Assembly (NCBI RefSeq): GCF_050459865.1
Contig: NZ_JBCMNM010000015.1
Span: 1 to 64,000 of the forward strand
Direction of reading: 5' to 3'
DNA: 64,000 bases
Source: Rummeliibacillus pycnus_B
Lineage (GTDB): Bacteria > Bacillota > Bacilli > Bacillales_A > Planococcaceae
In this document: piece by piece, positions 18,568 through 26,893 of the stretch
How the letters are laid out: each line of letters starts with the position of its first letter
Position numbering within the stretch: the first letter of the stretch is position 1
Made by a program: the position numbers and the translations under genes
Notes under the pieces: generated by a model
Database searches by the model: none
What the model was told of the DNA's origin: nothing
The model's input: the letters and a program-made list of their open reading frames with translations, nothing else

Positions 18568-18669
18568 ATGAAAAAGAAATCTAATTTCGTTAATTTTTTA
18601 GTTGCACCTGCTGTATTACTAGTTTCAGCATCAACAATTCAACTTCTTTGGTTATTTGCAGGATTCTAA
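18568..18669 (+). CDS. 33-residue hydrophobic peptide, candidate Rgg pheromone precursor
   Basis: The peptide starts MKKKSNFVNFLVAPAVLLV and ends IQLLWLFAGF: a short basic N-terminus, a hydrophobic core and an aromatic/hydrophobic C-terminal tail, similar in plan to SHP precursors of streptococci. It has an excellent SD (GGAAGGAGAATACG-ATG) and its own perfect terminator, so it is very likely expressed. The upstream region lacks a good -35, which suits an activator-dependent promoter. Alternatives are a small membrane protein or a type I toxin. The pheromone role is inferred from position and layout. Confidence 0.75.
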   Translation: MKKKSNFVNFLVAPAVLLVSASTIQLLWLFAGF

Positions 18670-18725
18670 GATTTTGATCATTTTTTCTGTAAATCTATCT
18701 ATAATAATCCCTGTTATCCTTGTTC

Positions 18726-18759
18726 AAATCCTCCATATTATTAAAGGAGGATTTTTTTT
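18726..18759 (+). terminator. Terminator of the peptide gene
   Basis: AAATCCTCC pairs with GGAGGATTT around 'atattattaaa', followed by eight T. It ends a roughly 200-base transcript. Confidence 0.92.
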
Positions 18760-18957
18760 ATGATGAACCATTAATTTTTAATTTCTAAACAGTCTAACAA
18801 TTTATTTTATAGTTAATTCTATCACATAAATTAAGTTTCTATCCTTTTTTAGTCTATTTGGCACTTGATTGAAGGTAAACTAGCTTTTTAATGTAGGTGT
18901 TATCATTTTTGGTATAATAAAACAAATAATCATTCATAACATTTTGAATAACTCTCG

Positions 18958-19415
18958 CATTGGTGAAGTACTAGCTCCCACTTGGAAAGATGTAAAATTC
19001 CAAGAAAATTAAATCAGCATTCACATCGCGATTAATTATGGAAAGAATAATACCCCTTGTATATAAAATCTACAAAAACAGGAATTGCTCATACAATTAA
19101 GATGGATAAGCCTTTAATTGCTATTATCAAAGAGAGGAAAAAGAAGCATATCTAGTTTTTTACGATGCAACTTGATAAACTTATCTTTATTAATACACAG
19201 AATGTCTATATCCCACCTCCGAAAACTTAATGCACTTAACTACTGCTGAATTATATTCAAAAGATATACAATTCACCCTTCTTACAACTTATGGATTCAG
19301 TCATACATACTGTTCTCTTTAGTTCGAAGCTGATGCAAAGATAAACGAAGTACAAAATCGTTTGGGATATTCTGATATAAAACAACTATGAATATTAACG
19401 GTCACCTCTATAGAG
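18958..19415 (+). pseudogene. Decayed tyrosine integrase
   Basis: Across several frames the sequence encodes pieces of the same integrase as at 33111 and 39365: IGEVLAPTWKDVKF (intact: KGEVLALTWNDLDF), KSTKTGIAHTIKMDK, and the catalytic region THGFSHTYCSL ... EVQNRLGYSDIKTTMNINGHLY (intact: THGLRHTHCSL ... DVQDRLGHSDVQTTMNIYAHV). It has stops, frameshifts and lost catalytic residues (R to S; Y to N). It marks an older element than the two intact ones. Confidence 0.85.
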
Positions 19416-19470
19416 AGATTCTAAAATCATCTTAATTTTTAACATAAAACTATATATGAAACAGTTCAAA

Positions 19471-19495
19471 AAACCCCTTGAAAATCAAGGGGTTT
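19471..19495. terminator. Hairpin downstream of decayed integrase
   Basis: AAACCCCTTGA pairs perfectly with TCAAGGGGTTT around AAA. Hairpins of similar design follow the intact integrases (34332 and 40608) and occur at 23873, so this is probably the old integrase terminator. The att site expected beyond it has been replaced by the RND fragment. Confidence 0.7.
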
Positions 19496-19665
19496 AGATA
19501 AATTGCATCAGGAGTAAACTCTTCGATTACGATAAATACTTCAGCAGAGGATGTTCTATCTTCACTAGCAGCGGAAAGGCTTAATGGGAAAAATGCGAAT
19601 TGATCCGTTTTAACTAAATAGCTAAAATAACAAAAGATCACAGACAAAGCTTTAAACAGCATTAA
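19496..19665 (+). pseudogene. Fragment of an RND efflux gene
   Basis: Bases 19498-19642 match 13392-13534 of the RND gene almost base for base ('aaattgcatcaggagtaaac', 'gatgttctatcttcactagc'), with a one-base deletion causing a frameshift. The match then jumps to the segment corresponding to 13629-13653 ('cagacaaaRctttaaRcagc'). It is a broken partial copy with an internal deletion, 6 kb from the intact gene. Confidence 0.85.
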
Positions 19666-19805
19666 TTGCTATAGAGACAGCTTTATACCTATTATTTAGA
19701 TTTTTGACTACGCTTGATTAAAATTTAAATTGTGGGGCAAGTAAATTCTATTTTTATCACTACTATTTATAAAATGTTCATTTTCTTTTATATTTGTCTA
19801 TCATG

Positions 19806-21608
19806 TTAATTTTTTTTAGGGTACATAAAATCCTTTTTTCTATCTGTCATATGTAAAATAAAATGATCTTTTTCAATCATTCCTACATTTTTAAAATAAG
19901 CGTTTCTCTCCTCTAATTCTAGATGCTTATTCAATATATATAATATTCGTCTTTTTTCAAATATATCTGCGCGTTGAAAATAGGTTTTTATTTGCAATGC
20001 ATCTCCCCTAGATAAATTCTTACAATTAGACAATGCATCTAAAACTGCTCGCCCTATATAATCTCCCGAATTTCTTTTTAAATTGAAAAAGAAATCTAAA
20101 AGTATTTCTTTATCAGTGAAGGCACCATTACTAAATAATTTAACTAAATAAATGATAATATATTCAGGAGTATCTTCATCTAGAATAATATTTTTAAAAT
20201 CTTCTTTTATTTCTTTAATACTAATATGGGATAGATGCTCTTCGTACTTTGTTAATATATCAATTATATATGGTGTGAATTGAGGAAATTTTTTAATTAA
20301 CAACAATATCTTTGTAATCTCTTCCCATTTTTCTTGGGCTACAACAATTTTTATTAAATTCTTTATTTTCTCGGGCTCAATAATCACTTCATCTTTAATT
20401 AAATCAAATTCTTTATCAAAATCTAATAGAGACAACTTTTCAACTTCTTTTTCAGATATTTTTCTAAATTTCAAAGGAATAACACCAGAGTAACCTCTTA
20501 TAACTTTACTTAAAGAACTTCGATCAGTTATGTGATTTTTAATAGTATTTATACCGACGCTATTTTCTTCAGTTATTGTGTCGGATTCGTTTCGTTCCAC
20601 TGTAGCGGCTACTACCTCAGAAGTTCTAGCTATTGCTTCAATCTCAAATGTTTTGTTTTTTTCAACAGCTTCGTTTGTTTCTATTGTAGTAGCTACTGTC
20701 TCAGTTGCTTCATTTATAACAATTTGTTTAATTTTAGTTTTAGACGAATTTACGAAAAGACCTTCCAATTGAAGTCTTTCAATTAAAATAGTTAGGCTTC
20801 TAAAAGCCTCATTTGAATCTTTAGCAAAAATTCTATAATCATCTACAAAACGATAAAATTTAACTTTTTTTCTTTTTAGATAATTATCTACTTCTATTAA
20901 GGAAGCTTCAGCTAAAATTCTAGACGCATTTGAACCCACAGGGATACCGTAGGAATCTCTATGACTCCAATAAAGTAAAAGTTCATTCAATAATTTTATA
21001 GCATCTCTATCTATAGCTTTGATAGATAATAAGGTGGATTCTAGCCTATGCAGGTTCAATCTGTCATAAAAGTTAGCAATATCACATTCAACGATAATAT
21101 TATTTCCTTTTTTTATACTTTCTTTTCTTACTTCTTCCTTAAATGAAGTAAAATTAAAATTTTCATCAAATAAGATCTTTGAGCTTTTATTTTTATTAAA
21201 ACGATAAGAATAAATTTTCTTTTCAGATCTATTCAATCGCTTTGCTTCTATTTCATTGGACATTAGTAAAACAAGTGTCAAATAAAATATTTCATCATAT
21301 ATGTCTGTCAGGGAGCAAATACGAAAAGCCGCCAAATTATTTTTAGGGACTAAAACCTTTCCATGATGTTTTATTCTTGTAAGCTCTAATTTTTTATTTA
21401 ATATGTCTTGTGTTATTGAATCTACAATATTTTTTTTAGTATTTTCATCTTCTAAAAATGATATTTCAAAAAATGTATTAAAAATTTCTACATCCGTAGT
21501 ACCTTCAAATAAAATATTATTTATGGCACGATTACATGCATTTCTAATTTGTTCTTTAGCGTACATATTGGAATTCTCCCATCCGTCATTCAACCACATT
21601 AATTTCAT
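19806..21608 (-). CDS. Abi/UG-type reverse transcriptase, candidate defence RT
   Basis: This 600-residue protein has reverse transcriptase motifs at residues 175-182 (CDIANFYD), 221-230 (GIPVGSNASR) and 252-257 (YRFVDD, both catalytic Asp present). The rest, about 365-600, is all-helical and repeat-like. Size and layout recall AbiK/AbiA-like and other 'unknown group' RTs (DRT) that block phage. There is no maturase or endonuclease domain (not a group II intron RT) and no evident retron msr/msd. Residues 300-345 are a Thr/Glu/Ala-rich insertion with an internal near-repeat. A second ATG at 21566 has a better SD (GGGAG) and may be the true start. Confidence 0.85.
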   Translation of the reverse strand: MKLMWLNDGWENSNMYAKEQIRNACNRAINNILFEGTTDVEIFNTFFEISFLEDENTKKNIVDSITQDILNKKLELTRIKHHGKVLVPKNNLAAFRICSLTDIYDEIFYLTLVLLMSNEIEAKRLNRSEKKIYSYRFNKNKSSKILFDENFNFTSFKEEVRKESIKKGNNIIVECDIANFYDRLNLHRLESTLLSIKAIDRDAIKLLNELLLYWSHRDSYGIPVGSNASRILAEASLIEVDNYLKRKKVKFYRFVDDYRIFAKDSNEAFRSLTILIERLQLEGLFVNSSKTKIKQIVINEATETVATTIETNEAVEKNKTFEIEAIARTSEVVAATVERNESDTITEENSVGINTIKNHITDRSSLSKVIRGYSGVIPLKFRKISEKEVEKLSLLDFDKEFDLIKDEVIIEPEKIKNLIKIVVAQEKWEEITKILLLIKKFPQFTPYIIDILTKYEEHLSHISIKEIKEDFKNIILDEDTPEYIIIYLVKLFSNGAFTDKEILLDFFFNLKRNSGDYIGRAVLDALSNCKNLSRGDALQIKTYFQRADIFEKRRILYILNKHLELEERNAYFKNVGMIEKDHFILHMTDRKKDFMYPKKN

Positions 21609-21814
21609 ATTTTTTTAAAGAAACCTCAGCAATTGCTGTCCCCATTATTGTATTTGTAAGAAAAATGGTAATACAATTATAAAGATAATAATTATGTATA
21701 CTAAGTAGCTTACATTAAGTTTTTTCTCCCCCCCTATAATCATACAAAATATTAGTATGATTTAATTATAAACAAAAACCGTAATAAGTACATAAGGACT
21801 ATAAAATCGATATA

Positions 21815-21935
21815 CATAAAGGTGAAGCACTTGCACTTACATGAAAAGATATTGAATTCAAATATAATGAAATTAGTATTAATAAGGCTTTATCACTTGG
21901 AAAAGATAACCAACAAACAACTTAATTTGAAATCT
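21815..21935 (+). pseudogene. Small integrase fragment
   Basis: HKGEALALT-stop-KDIEF and KYNEISINKALSLGKDN match the intact integrases at RKGEALALTWNDLDF and TNEIRINKAISRGKDN, with the Trp codon turned into a stop (TGG to TGA). Only about 40 codons remain. It is a third degenerate integrase copy in the island. Confidence 0.75.
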
Positions 21936-21944
21936 ACTAAAACA

Positions 21945-22010
21945 TTAACGCTAATTCAATTTGCTTTTTTGAGAATTTCTTCGGACGACCTTCCTTAAAA
22001 CCTGGTTCAT
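21945..22010 (-). pseudogene. Serine resolvase C-terminal fragment
   Basis: The minus strand encodes RHEPGFKEGRPKKFSKKQIE then LALMF before a stop. EGRPKKFSKKQIELAL is typical of the helix-turn-helix tail of plasmid/transposon resolvases. No catalytic domain is nearby. It is probably a relic of another mobile element. Confidence 0.6.
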
Positions 22011-22187
22011 GACGGCTTTAGGCTTCAGTGGAGAAAACTTTACTTGTCCAAAAAGATTGTTACTTTGGAAATCTAAATAATATTTTAGACACCATATTCT
22101 AGGTATTATAAGTGTAATATATCCAAATCAAAAACTTTTATTTTAAGAAAGCATTAGATATGATGAAAAAGGAAAGGAATGAGGAAT

Positions 22188-23162
22188 ATGGCAAATGGCA
22201 AACGATCTAATTATATTAAACAAAAACACCCAAAACCAATCCAGCAACAGCTAAATTTTATGTCTGATGTTATTGATAAATTTGTTGATTATGGTGACGT
22301 ATTTATTGATGGGTTAGATGAAAAGGGATATGAGCTAGGGAATGATTATCCTATTTATACTATGATTTACCAATTTCTTGATGTACTTGATTCTATTAGC
22401 ATTTTAACTAGAAAAGGGTCTACTGTATCCGTAAAAATTTTATCCCGAACCCTTTTAGAATTGTCAATGAACCTAAGATATATTTTAGTTATGCCGAAAG
22501 AAAAAGGAAAAGCATCGTACAATGTCTGTTATCTTGAGCGTTTAAAAGCAAAGTCTAAAATTAGTGACGAAAATACAAAAGCGGGTCAAAATTTTGAAGC
22601 TAATCTTCGAAAACTAAATCAAAATTCCAAAAGATATGGTTTAATCATTTCCCCTATTATTTCAGAAAGGAATAACAGTGATAATGATGACCTCTATGAA
22701 ACGTATCCGCACCTTAAAATTGCAAAAGATGAGTATGACAAGGTACGAAAAAAGTTAAACAAAAATAATCCATACAACAACCTTGAACCTAACTGGTATT
22801 CACTCTTTAATGGACCTAATAGCTTTAGAAAACTTCTCGAGAAATTTGATTTAGCAGCATATTACGAAATCTTATATGGACCACAATCAGGGGAATTGCA
22901 TGGAAGTGAAGCTAATGCTATGATGCAATCGTCCGATAATGGTATTGGAATAACTATGTTACGAAATCCCGAACACCTTCAGAATGCTATTTTTGGGGTT
23001 TTAGATATTACACATAGATTGTATGATTTTATCGCAGAAAGTTATATTACAGAGAATAGGAAAAAAGAATACTATAATTGGTACAATGAAACAATTAAAG
23101 ATAAGCATAAAAAAATTAAACACGAACCCTTATATTTTATAAACCACGCTTATCGAAAATAG
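22188..23162 (+). CDS. DUF5677-like protein
   Basis: This protein has 324 residues from ATG 22188 (AAAGGA 9 bases upstream); an ATG at 22179 in the same frame overlaps that ribosome binding site. It is a helical protein with a conserved-looking core, ILSRTLLELSMNLRYI, and a later LYGPQSGELHGSEANA block, which I associate with the DUF5677 family. Family function is unknown; helical HEPN-like proteins of this kind recur in defence islands. It is divergent from the reverse transcriptase gene over a 570-base gap full of mobile-element debris. Confidence 0.65.
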   Translation: MANGKRSNYIKQKHPKPIQQQLNFMSDVIDKFVDYGDVFIDGLDEKGYELGNDYPIYTMIYQFLDVLDSISILTRKGSTVSVKILSRTLLELSMNLRYILVMPKEKGKASYNVCYLERLKAKSKISDENTKAGQNFEANLRKLNQNSKRYGLIISPIISERNNSDNDDLYETYPHLKIAKDEYDKVRKKLNKNNPYNNLEPNWYSLFNGPNSFRKLLEKFDLAAYYEILYGPQSGELHGSEANAMMQSSDNGIGITMLRNPEHLQNAIFGVLDITHRLYDFIAESYITENRKKEYYNWYNETIKDKHKKIKHEPLYFINHAYRK

Positions 23163-23401
23163 AAATAACCAATACACAACAAATGGCCAGGGGATGCAAA
23201 TTTCCAAGCCTTTTCTTAGGGTTTGCGAAAAAACTGTGTAAGCGGTTTCCTTAGATATGTATACTTCATCTGAAGTAATTTTAATTTTGTACAAATCAGA
23301 GGCTGGGAATCATGCTCATTTTTGTAACTTTTTTAGCTCTTGTTTCTTTGAAATAAAATTTGATCAAAAACAACTTACAAACCCGTATTTTACGATAAAT
23401 A

Positions 23402-23567
23402 AGAAGAATCCATTGTGAAAAAATATTGATCAAAATGGATTCTTCTCTAGTATATTTAAGTTTGGGTTTGATTTTATAAAAAAGTTTGATTATATTCTAC
23501 TTTTGATCTTAAACAATAGCGCCCGATTGTTTAAGATAGTTATTCAACTAATCCCCCGTTAGTTTAA
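23402..23567. repeat. Cluster of three large inverted repeats
   Basis: Three hairpins lie in tandem: AGAAGAATCCATT/AATGGATTCTTCT (23402-23446), ATCTTAAACAAT/ATTGTTTAAGAT around 'agcgcccg' (23506-23537, 12 perfect pairs), and TTCAACTAA/TTAGTTTAA around 'tcccccg' (23543-23567). The last two share loop design (NCGCCCG-like) and A/T arms. They look like ends or attenuators of a lost mobile element; I cannot name it. Confidence 0.6.
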
Positions 23568-23657
23568 CGTATAATTTTCGTCACAATGATTGTTTATTCC
23601 TTAAAAAATTTAAGAAATCTCGGGTAAAACTTTATTTTTTTTATTTATACCATCCAT

Positions 23658-23831
23658 CTAGGACACTAAAATAATGGAAGCAAACATAATAGTCATCATT
23701 TTATCGTGGTACCAGAGTGAAATGTAACTGACTTCCGGATGTATCACGATATTTTGTTCAACGAAAAGTGCTGGAAATGATGGTTTTTTGACAATATCCG
23801 AACTTACTTCTGTTCTGGCCGATAATGCCAT
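23658..23831 (-). CDS. Doubtful 57-residue reading frame
   Basis: A 57-codon frame starting MALSARTEVSSDIVKKPS and ending MFASIILVS. It reads like protein, but has no clear ribosome binding site and no family I recognise. It may be the end of a lost gene. Confidence 0.25.
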   Translation of the reverse strand: MALSARTEVSSDIVKKPSFPALFVEQNIVIHPEVSYISLWYHDKMMTIMFASIILVS

Positions 23832-23872
23832 TTGATGATTTTAAAATGCACTATACGATATTGAAAAAAAGA

Positions 23873-23955
23873 AAAAGCCTTGATATACAAGGCTTTTAAC
23901 ACTCTTTGAAATCATTTGATTTCATTCTATGGAGACGGTGGGAGTCGAACCACTA
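23873..23955. other. att-like junction, left copy (ssrA 3' end)
   Basis: The 24 bases 23928-23951 (tatggagacggtgggagtcg then aacc) are identical to 40669-40692, the 3' end of the tmRNA gene. They are preceded by the hairpin AAAAGCCTTG/CAAGGCTTTT (23873-23897) and 'aacactctttgaaatcattt', the same order as behind the intact integrases. It marks the left end of the middle element. The integrase that once stood here is lost. Confidence 0.85.
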
Positions 23956-24283
23956 TCTTAAAGGAATGCTTTAACTTCAGTGTTTATAAGGGATTATATT
24001 TATTTTTATAATTCATTGAATACGTATTTGACTACGAGTAATAAAAAATACGCTGCAGGGGCAAGTTTTCAATTAGCAGTACTTACTATTAAAAATAATT
24101 TCGAAGTATGCAATTATTTCAAAATGACAACCTTGTAAGAAAGGTTAAAAAGCTAAATCCTAAGTAAAGTGCAATATACTAATCCTCAAATCCTAATTTT
24201 AAAGAATAATATAAGTAAATCCTGGAAATAATAATATTAATGGAATCTTACTAAATTTTCAATTTTCATTAGGAGTTGAGAGC

Positions 24284-25426
24284 ATGCCAAGAAGAAAAAC
24301 ACTTGAGGAATTTATAAAACAAGTATTTGATAAATATAGAGGGGAGTATTCAGTTTTAGGTAGTTATAAAAATAGTGCGACAAAAATTAAAATGATCCAT
24401 AATACATGTGGTTGTATTTATACAGCTAGACCAAATGATATAATACGCCCTAAAGGTTCTCGTTGCCCTGATTGTCATGGAACGCCACTAAAGACAACAG
24501 ATGAATTTAAACAGGAAGTATTTGAAGCTGAAGGTCTTAAATATACAGTTCTAGGTGAATACTTAAACAATCATACTAAAATTAAAATGAAACATAATGA
24601 ATGCGGTTATGAGTATACAATTAAACCTAATTCCTTTTTAGAAGGTAACCGTTGTCTTGATTGTTCTAAGAATAAGCCGCTAACACATGCGGAATTTGTA
24701 AAACAAGTATATAATCTTACAGGTGATGAATTTACTGTTTTAGGTAAATATGTAAATGCAGTAAAAAAAGTTAGAATGAAACATAATAAATGTGGATATG
24801 AATGGAATGTAATACCAAGAAATTTTAAAAGTGATAGAAGAAAATCTCGCTGTCCCATATGTAGTCATGAAAATGCTAGTAAACTTCTATTTAAATCACA
24901 TGAACAATTTGTTAAAGAGGTATTTGAAGCTGAAGGTTTTAATTATACCGTCTTAGGAAAATATGCAAGATCTAATACAAAGATTGGAATGAAGCATAAT
25001 GAATGCGGCTTTACATATAAAGTTAAACCTAATTCTTTTCTAGATGGTGATCGTTGTCCTAAATGTAAACAACCTAAGGGTGAAGCTGCTATTGCTAAAG
25101 TTTTAGATAAGTTAAAAATTGATTATGATATACAAAATAAATATTGTATTAATCCAAAAACAAAACGTTATTTACCATATGATTTTGCAATTATGAAAAA
25201 TGGAAAACCGATTGCATTTATTGAATATGACGGTAGACAACATTTTATGCCCATCGATATTTTTGGTGGTGAAGAAGGTTTCATAAATACTAAAGAACGT
25301 GATAATATCAAAAATAAATTTGCGGCAGATAGTAAAATTCCACTGTTAAGAATTCCATATTCAGAATTAGATAATGTTGAACGAATAGTTAATGAGTTTA
25401 TTGAAGAGTTGGGGTTACAAAGTTAA
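24284..25426 (+). CDS. Tandem zinc-ribbon protein with nuclease-like C-terminus
   Basis: This 380-residue protein has four repeats of about 62-66 residues in the first 265 residues. Each reads F-x-K-Q/E-V-(F/Y) ... (Y/F)-(S/T)-V-L-G-x-Y ... K-(I/V)-(K/R/G)-M-x-H-N-x-C-G ... P ... R-C-x-x-C, each with three cysteines and a His-Asn suited to binding zinc. Residues 265-380 carry GEAAIAKVL, LPYDFAI and FIEYDGRQHF, a pattern seen in Vsr/MutH-type PD-(D/E)XK nucleases. I infer a DNA-binding nuclease with repeated recognition modules. It has a good RBS (TAGGAGTTGAGAGC) and stands alone at the left end of the middle element. Confidence 0.75.
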   Translation: MPRRKTLEEFIKQVFDKYRGEYSVLGSYKNSATKIKMIHNTCGCIYTARPNDIIRPKGSRCPDCHGTPLKTTDEFKQEVFEAEGLKYTVLGEYLNNHTKIKMKHNECGYEYTIKPNSFLEGNRCLDCSKNKPLTHAEFVKQVYNLTGDEFTVLGKYVNAVKKVRMKHNKCGYEWNVIPRNFKSDRRKSRCPICSHENASKLLFKSHEQFVKEVFEAEGFNYTVLGKYARSNTKIGMKHNECGFTYKVKPNSFLDGDRCPKCKQPKGEAAIAKVLDKLKIDYDIQNKYCINPKTKRYLPYDFAIMKNGKPIAFIEYDGRQHFMPIDIFGGEEGFINTKERDNIKNKFAADSKIPLLRIPYSELDNVERIVNEFIEELGLQS

Positions 25427-25842
25427 ATATTATAAAAATTTCAACTATTTTCAGCTACTGTTATTTTCAGCATTCTTATATTACTTATAAAAACGATTAT
25501 TAATATTCACAAAGACAATGAAAATTGAACACGATAAGAAGAAGATAGTTTAATACCTTCTTTTGTTAAATAACTTTAGAATGATGTATATTGAATTATG
25601 CTTGATAAGTCGTATTCAATTAATGTTTCTAGGGAAATAAGTTTTTTTATAATAATTAAAAAACGTAAAATAATCCCCCCTTTTATGAAAAATAAAAATA
25701 CCGCTTTTCCACAGATAGCAGACGTACTTACTTCTTTACTAACAGTCCCAAAACTCAAAATAGTGGTGAATATTTGAAATATATTTAAAGTAATAATAAA
25801 AACAGCTTAGTTGAAAATGTTAGATAGTCAAGTAAGCTAAAG

Positions 25843-25875
25843 AAAGACACCTATCAAAAATCAATAGGTATCTTT
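25843..25875 (-). terminator. Terminator of the AriA-AriB-like pair
   Basis: On the minus strand AAAGATACCTATT pairs with ATAGGTGTCTTT around about 7 bases. It is 65 bases past the stop of the 25940 gene. The rest of 25427-25939 shows no gene I can support. Confidence 0.75.
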
Positions 25876-25939
25876 TTGCGAAATCTAGTTTTATTTCTAT
25901 AATTATACAATAATTAGACATTTCGCAATAAAATCAAAT

Positions 25940-26893
25940 TTATAGTGACTCAATTTTCTGCATTATTTCCGCAAACTTTTCAGATTGAGTTGGAATCCAC
26001 TCATTTTTAAGATCACTTTCCAAACTACTTTTTTCTCCTCTTCTATTAAAAGTCACATTTTCAATGCAAAATTTCATTAAAAAAACTATTGATTTTAGCA
26101 CAAATTTGGAACTAATAAAAGTTCTAAAAAATTCCAATGATTCATCTGTTGTAGTTAAGGTTGTGGATGCCACTTCTTTTTCTTTAAACAATTCATATAC
26201 TTCCGCCAAATTAGTACTAATATGAGATAATTCTATGTTTAAGTATTTCTCCACTCTTTCAATATTGCTTAATCCCAAATAATCATTAGATTTGTTTTCA
26301 AGTATCGAAATTAAATTAGATTTTGCTAACATTGCTAATTTTATTCCTAAAAGATCTTCTTGCTCTTCATGATAACAAATTTCTCTGATAGCACCCAAAT
26401 GGCTAAAATGTTTATATATTTTTGCAATTTTACTGAATTCCGAAAGAATGTTATTATAATTAACTTCATTAGCATCGAAAAACCTACTTATCATCAACCT
26501 TAAAATTTTTTCTTCAAATAAGTAATTTTCAAGCTCGTAATAATCATAATAAAATATTCTTGATTCCTCTCTATTTTTTCCAATTATAAAATCAAAGTCT
26601 CTGTCCAATAAACAAAAAAGATTAGGTATTCTTGCTTTATGTCTATCAAATGCTTTAAGTGCAGTTTTTTTCCCTGATACATTTTCATTTAAATCTTCAG
26701 CTTTTACAACTCTAAAGGGTAATTGCTTATCTTTATGAAAATAATATTTTCTAATTGCTTGAATATCATCTGATCCTTCAACAATCAATATTTTCTCTTC
26801 TATTTGAAACCCAAAGTTTTGACTTTCGGCTAAAACAGCTCCTAATATTTCTTCAGTACCACCAACAGAGTTAATTTTACGCATCAATTTCAC
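25940..26893 (-). CDS. DUF4435/TOPRIM protein, AriB-like (PARIS)
   Basis: This 317-residue protein begins with a TOPRIM-like core: the acidic motif ILIVEGSDDIQAI near residue 40 and CLLDRDFDFIIG near residue 100, followed by YYELENYLFEE, the arrangement of the DUF4435 family. Its start overlaps the upstream ATPase gene by 17 bases. An AAA_15 ATPase followed by a DUF4435 protein is the gene pair of PARIS (AriA-AriB), where AriB is the toxic nuclease released when a phage anti-restriction protein is sensed. Identity as PARIS is inferred from domain pairing and order; an OLD-like pair is the alternative. Confidence 0.75.
   Translation of the reverse strand: MKLMRKINSVGGTEEILGAVLAESQNFGFQIEEKILIVEGSDDIQAIRKYYFHKDKQLPFRVVKAEDLNENVSGKKTALKAFDRHKARIPNLFCLLDRDFDFIIGKNREESRIFYYDYYELENYLFEEKILRLMISRFFDANEVNYNNILSEFSKIAKIYKHFSHLGAIREICYHEEQEDLLGIKLAMLAKSNLISILENKSNDYLGLSNIERVEKYLNIELSHISTNLAEVYELFKEKEVASTTLTTTDESLEFFRTFISSKFVLKSIVFLMKFCIENVTFNRRGEKSSLESDLKNEWIPTQSEKFAEIMQKIESL

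Noticed and set aside
19806..22178. Retron hypothesis for the reverse transcriptase
   Set aside because: No msr/msd-like inverted repeats next to the gene and the protein is twice the usual retron RT length.
23231..23250. cre-like TGTAAGCGGTTTCC
   Set aside because: Imperfect CcpA site with no gene downstream on either strand within several hundred bases.
25576..25758. Minus-strand 60-codon frame in 25.6-25.8 kb
   Set aside because: No RBS, no family, and low-complexity AT-rich composition.
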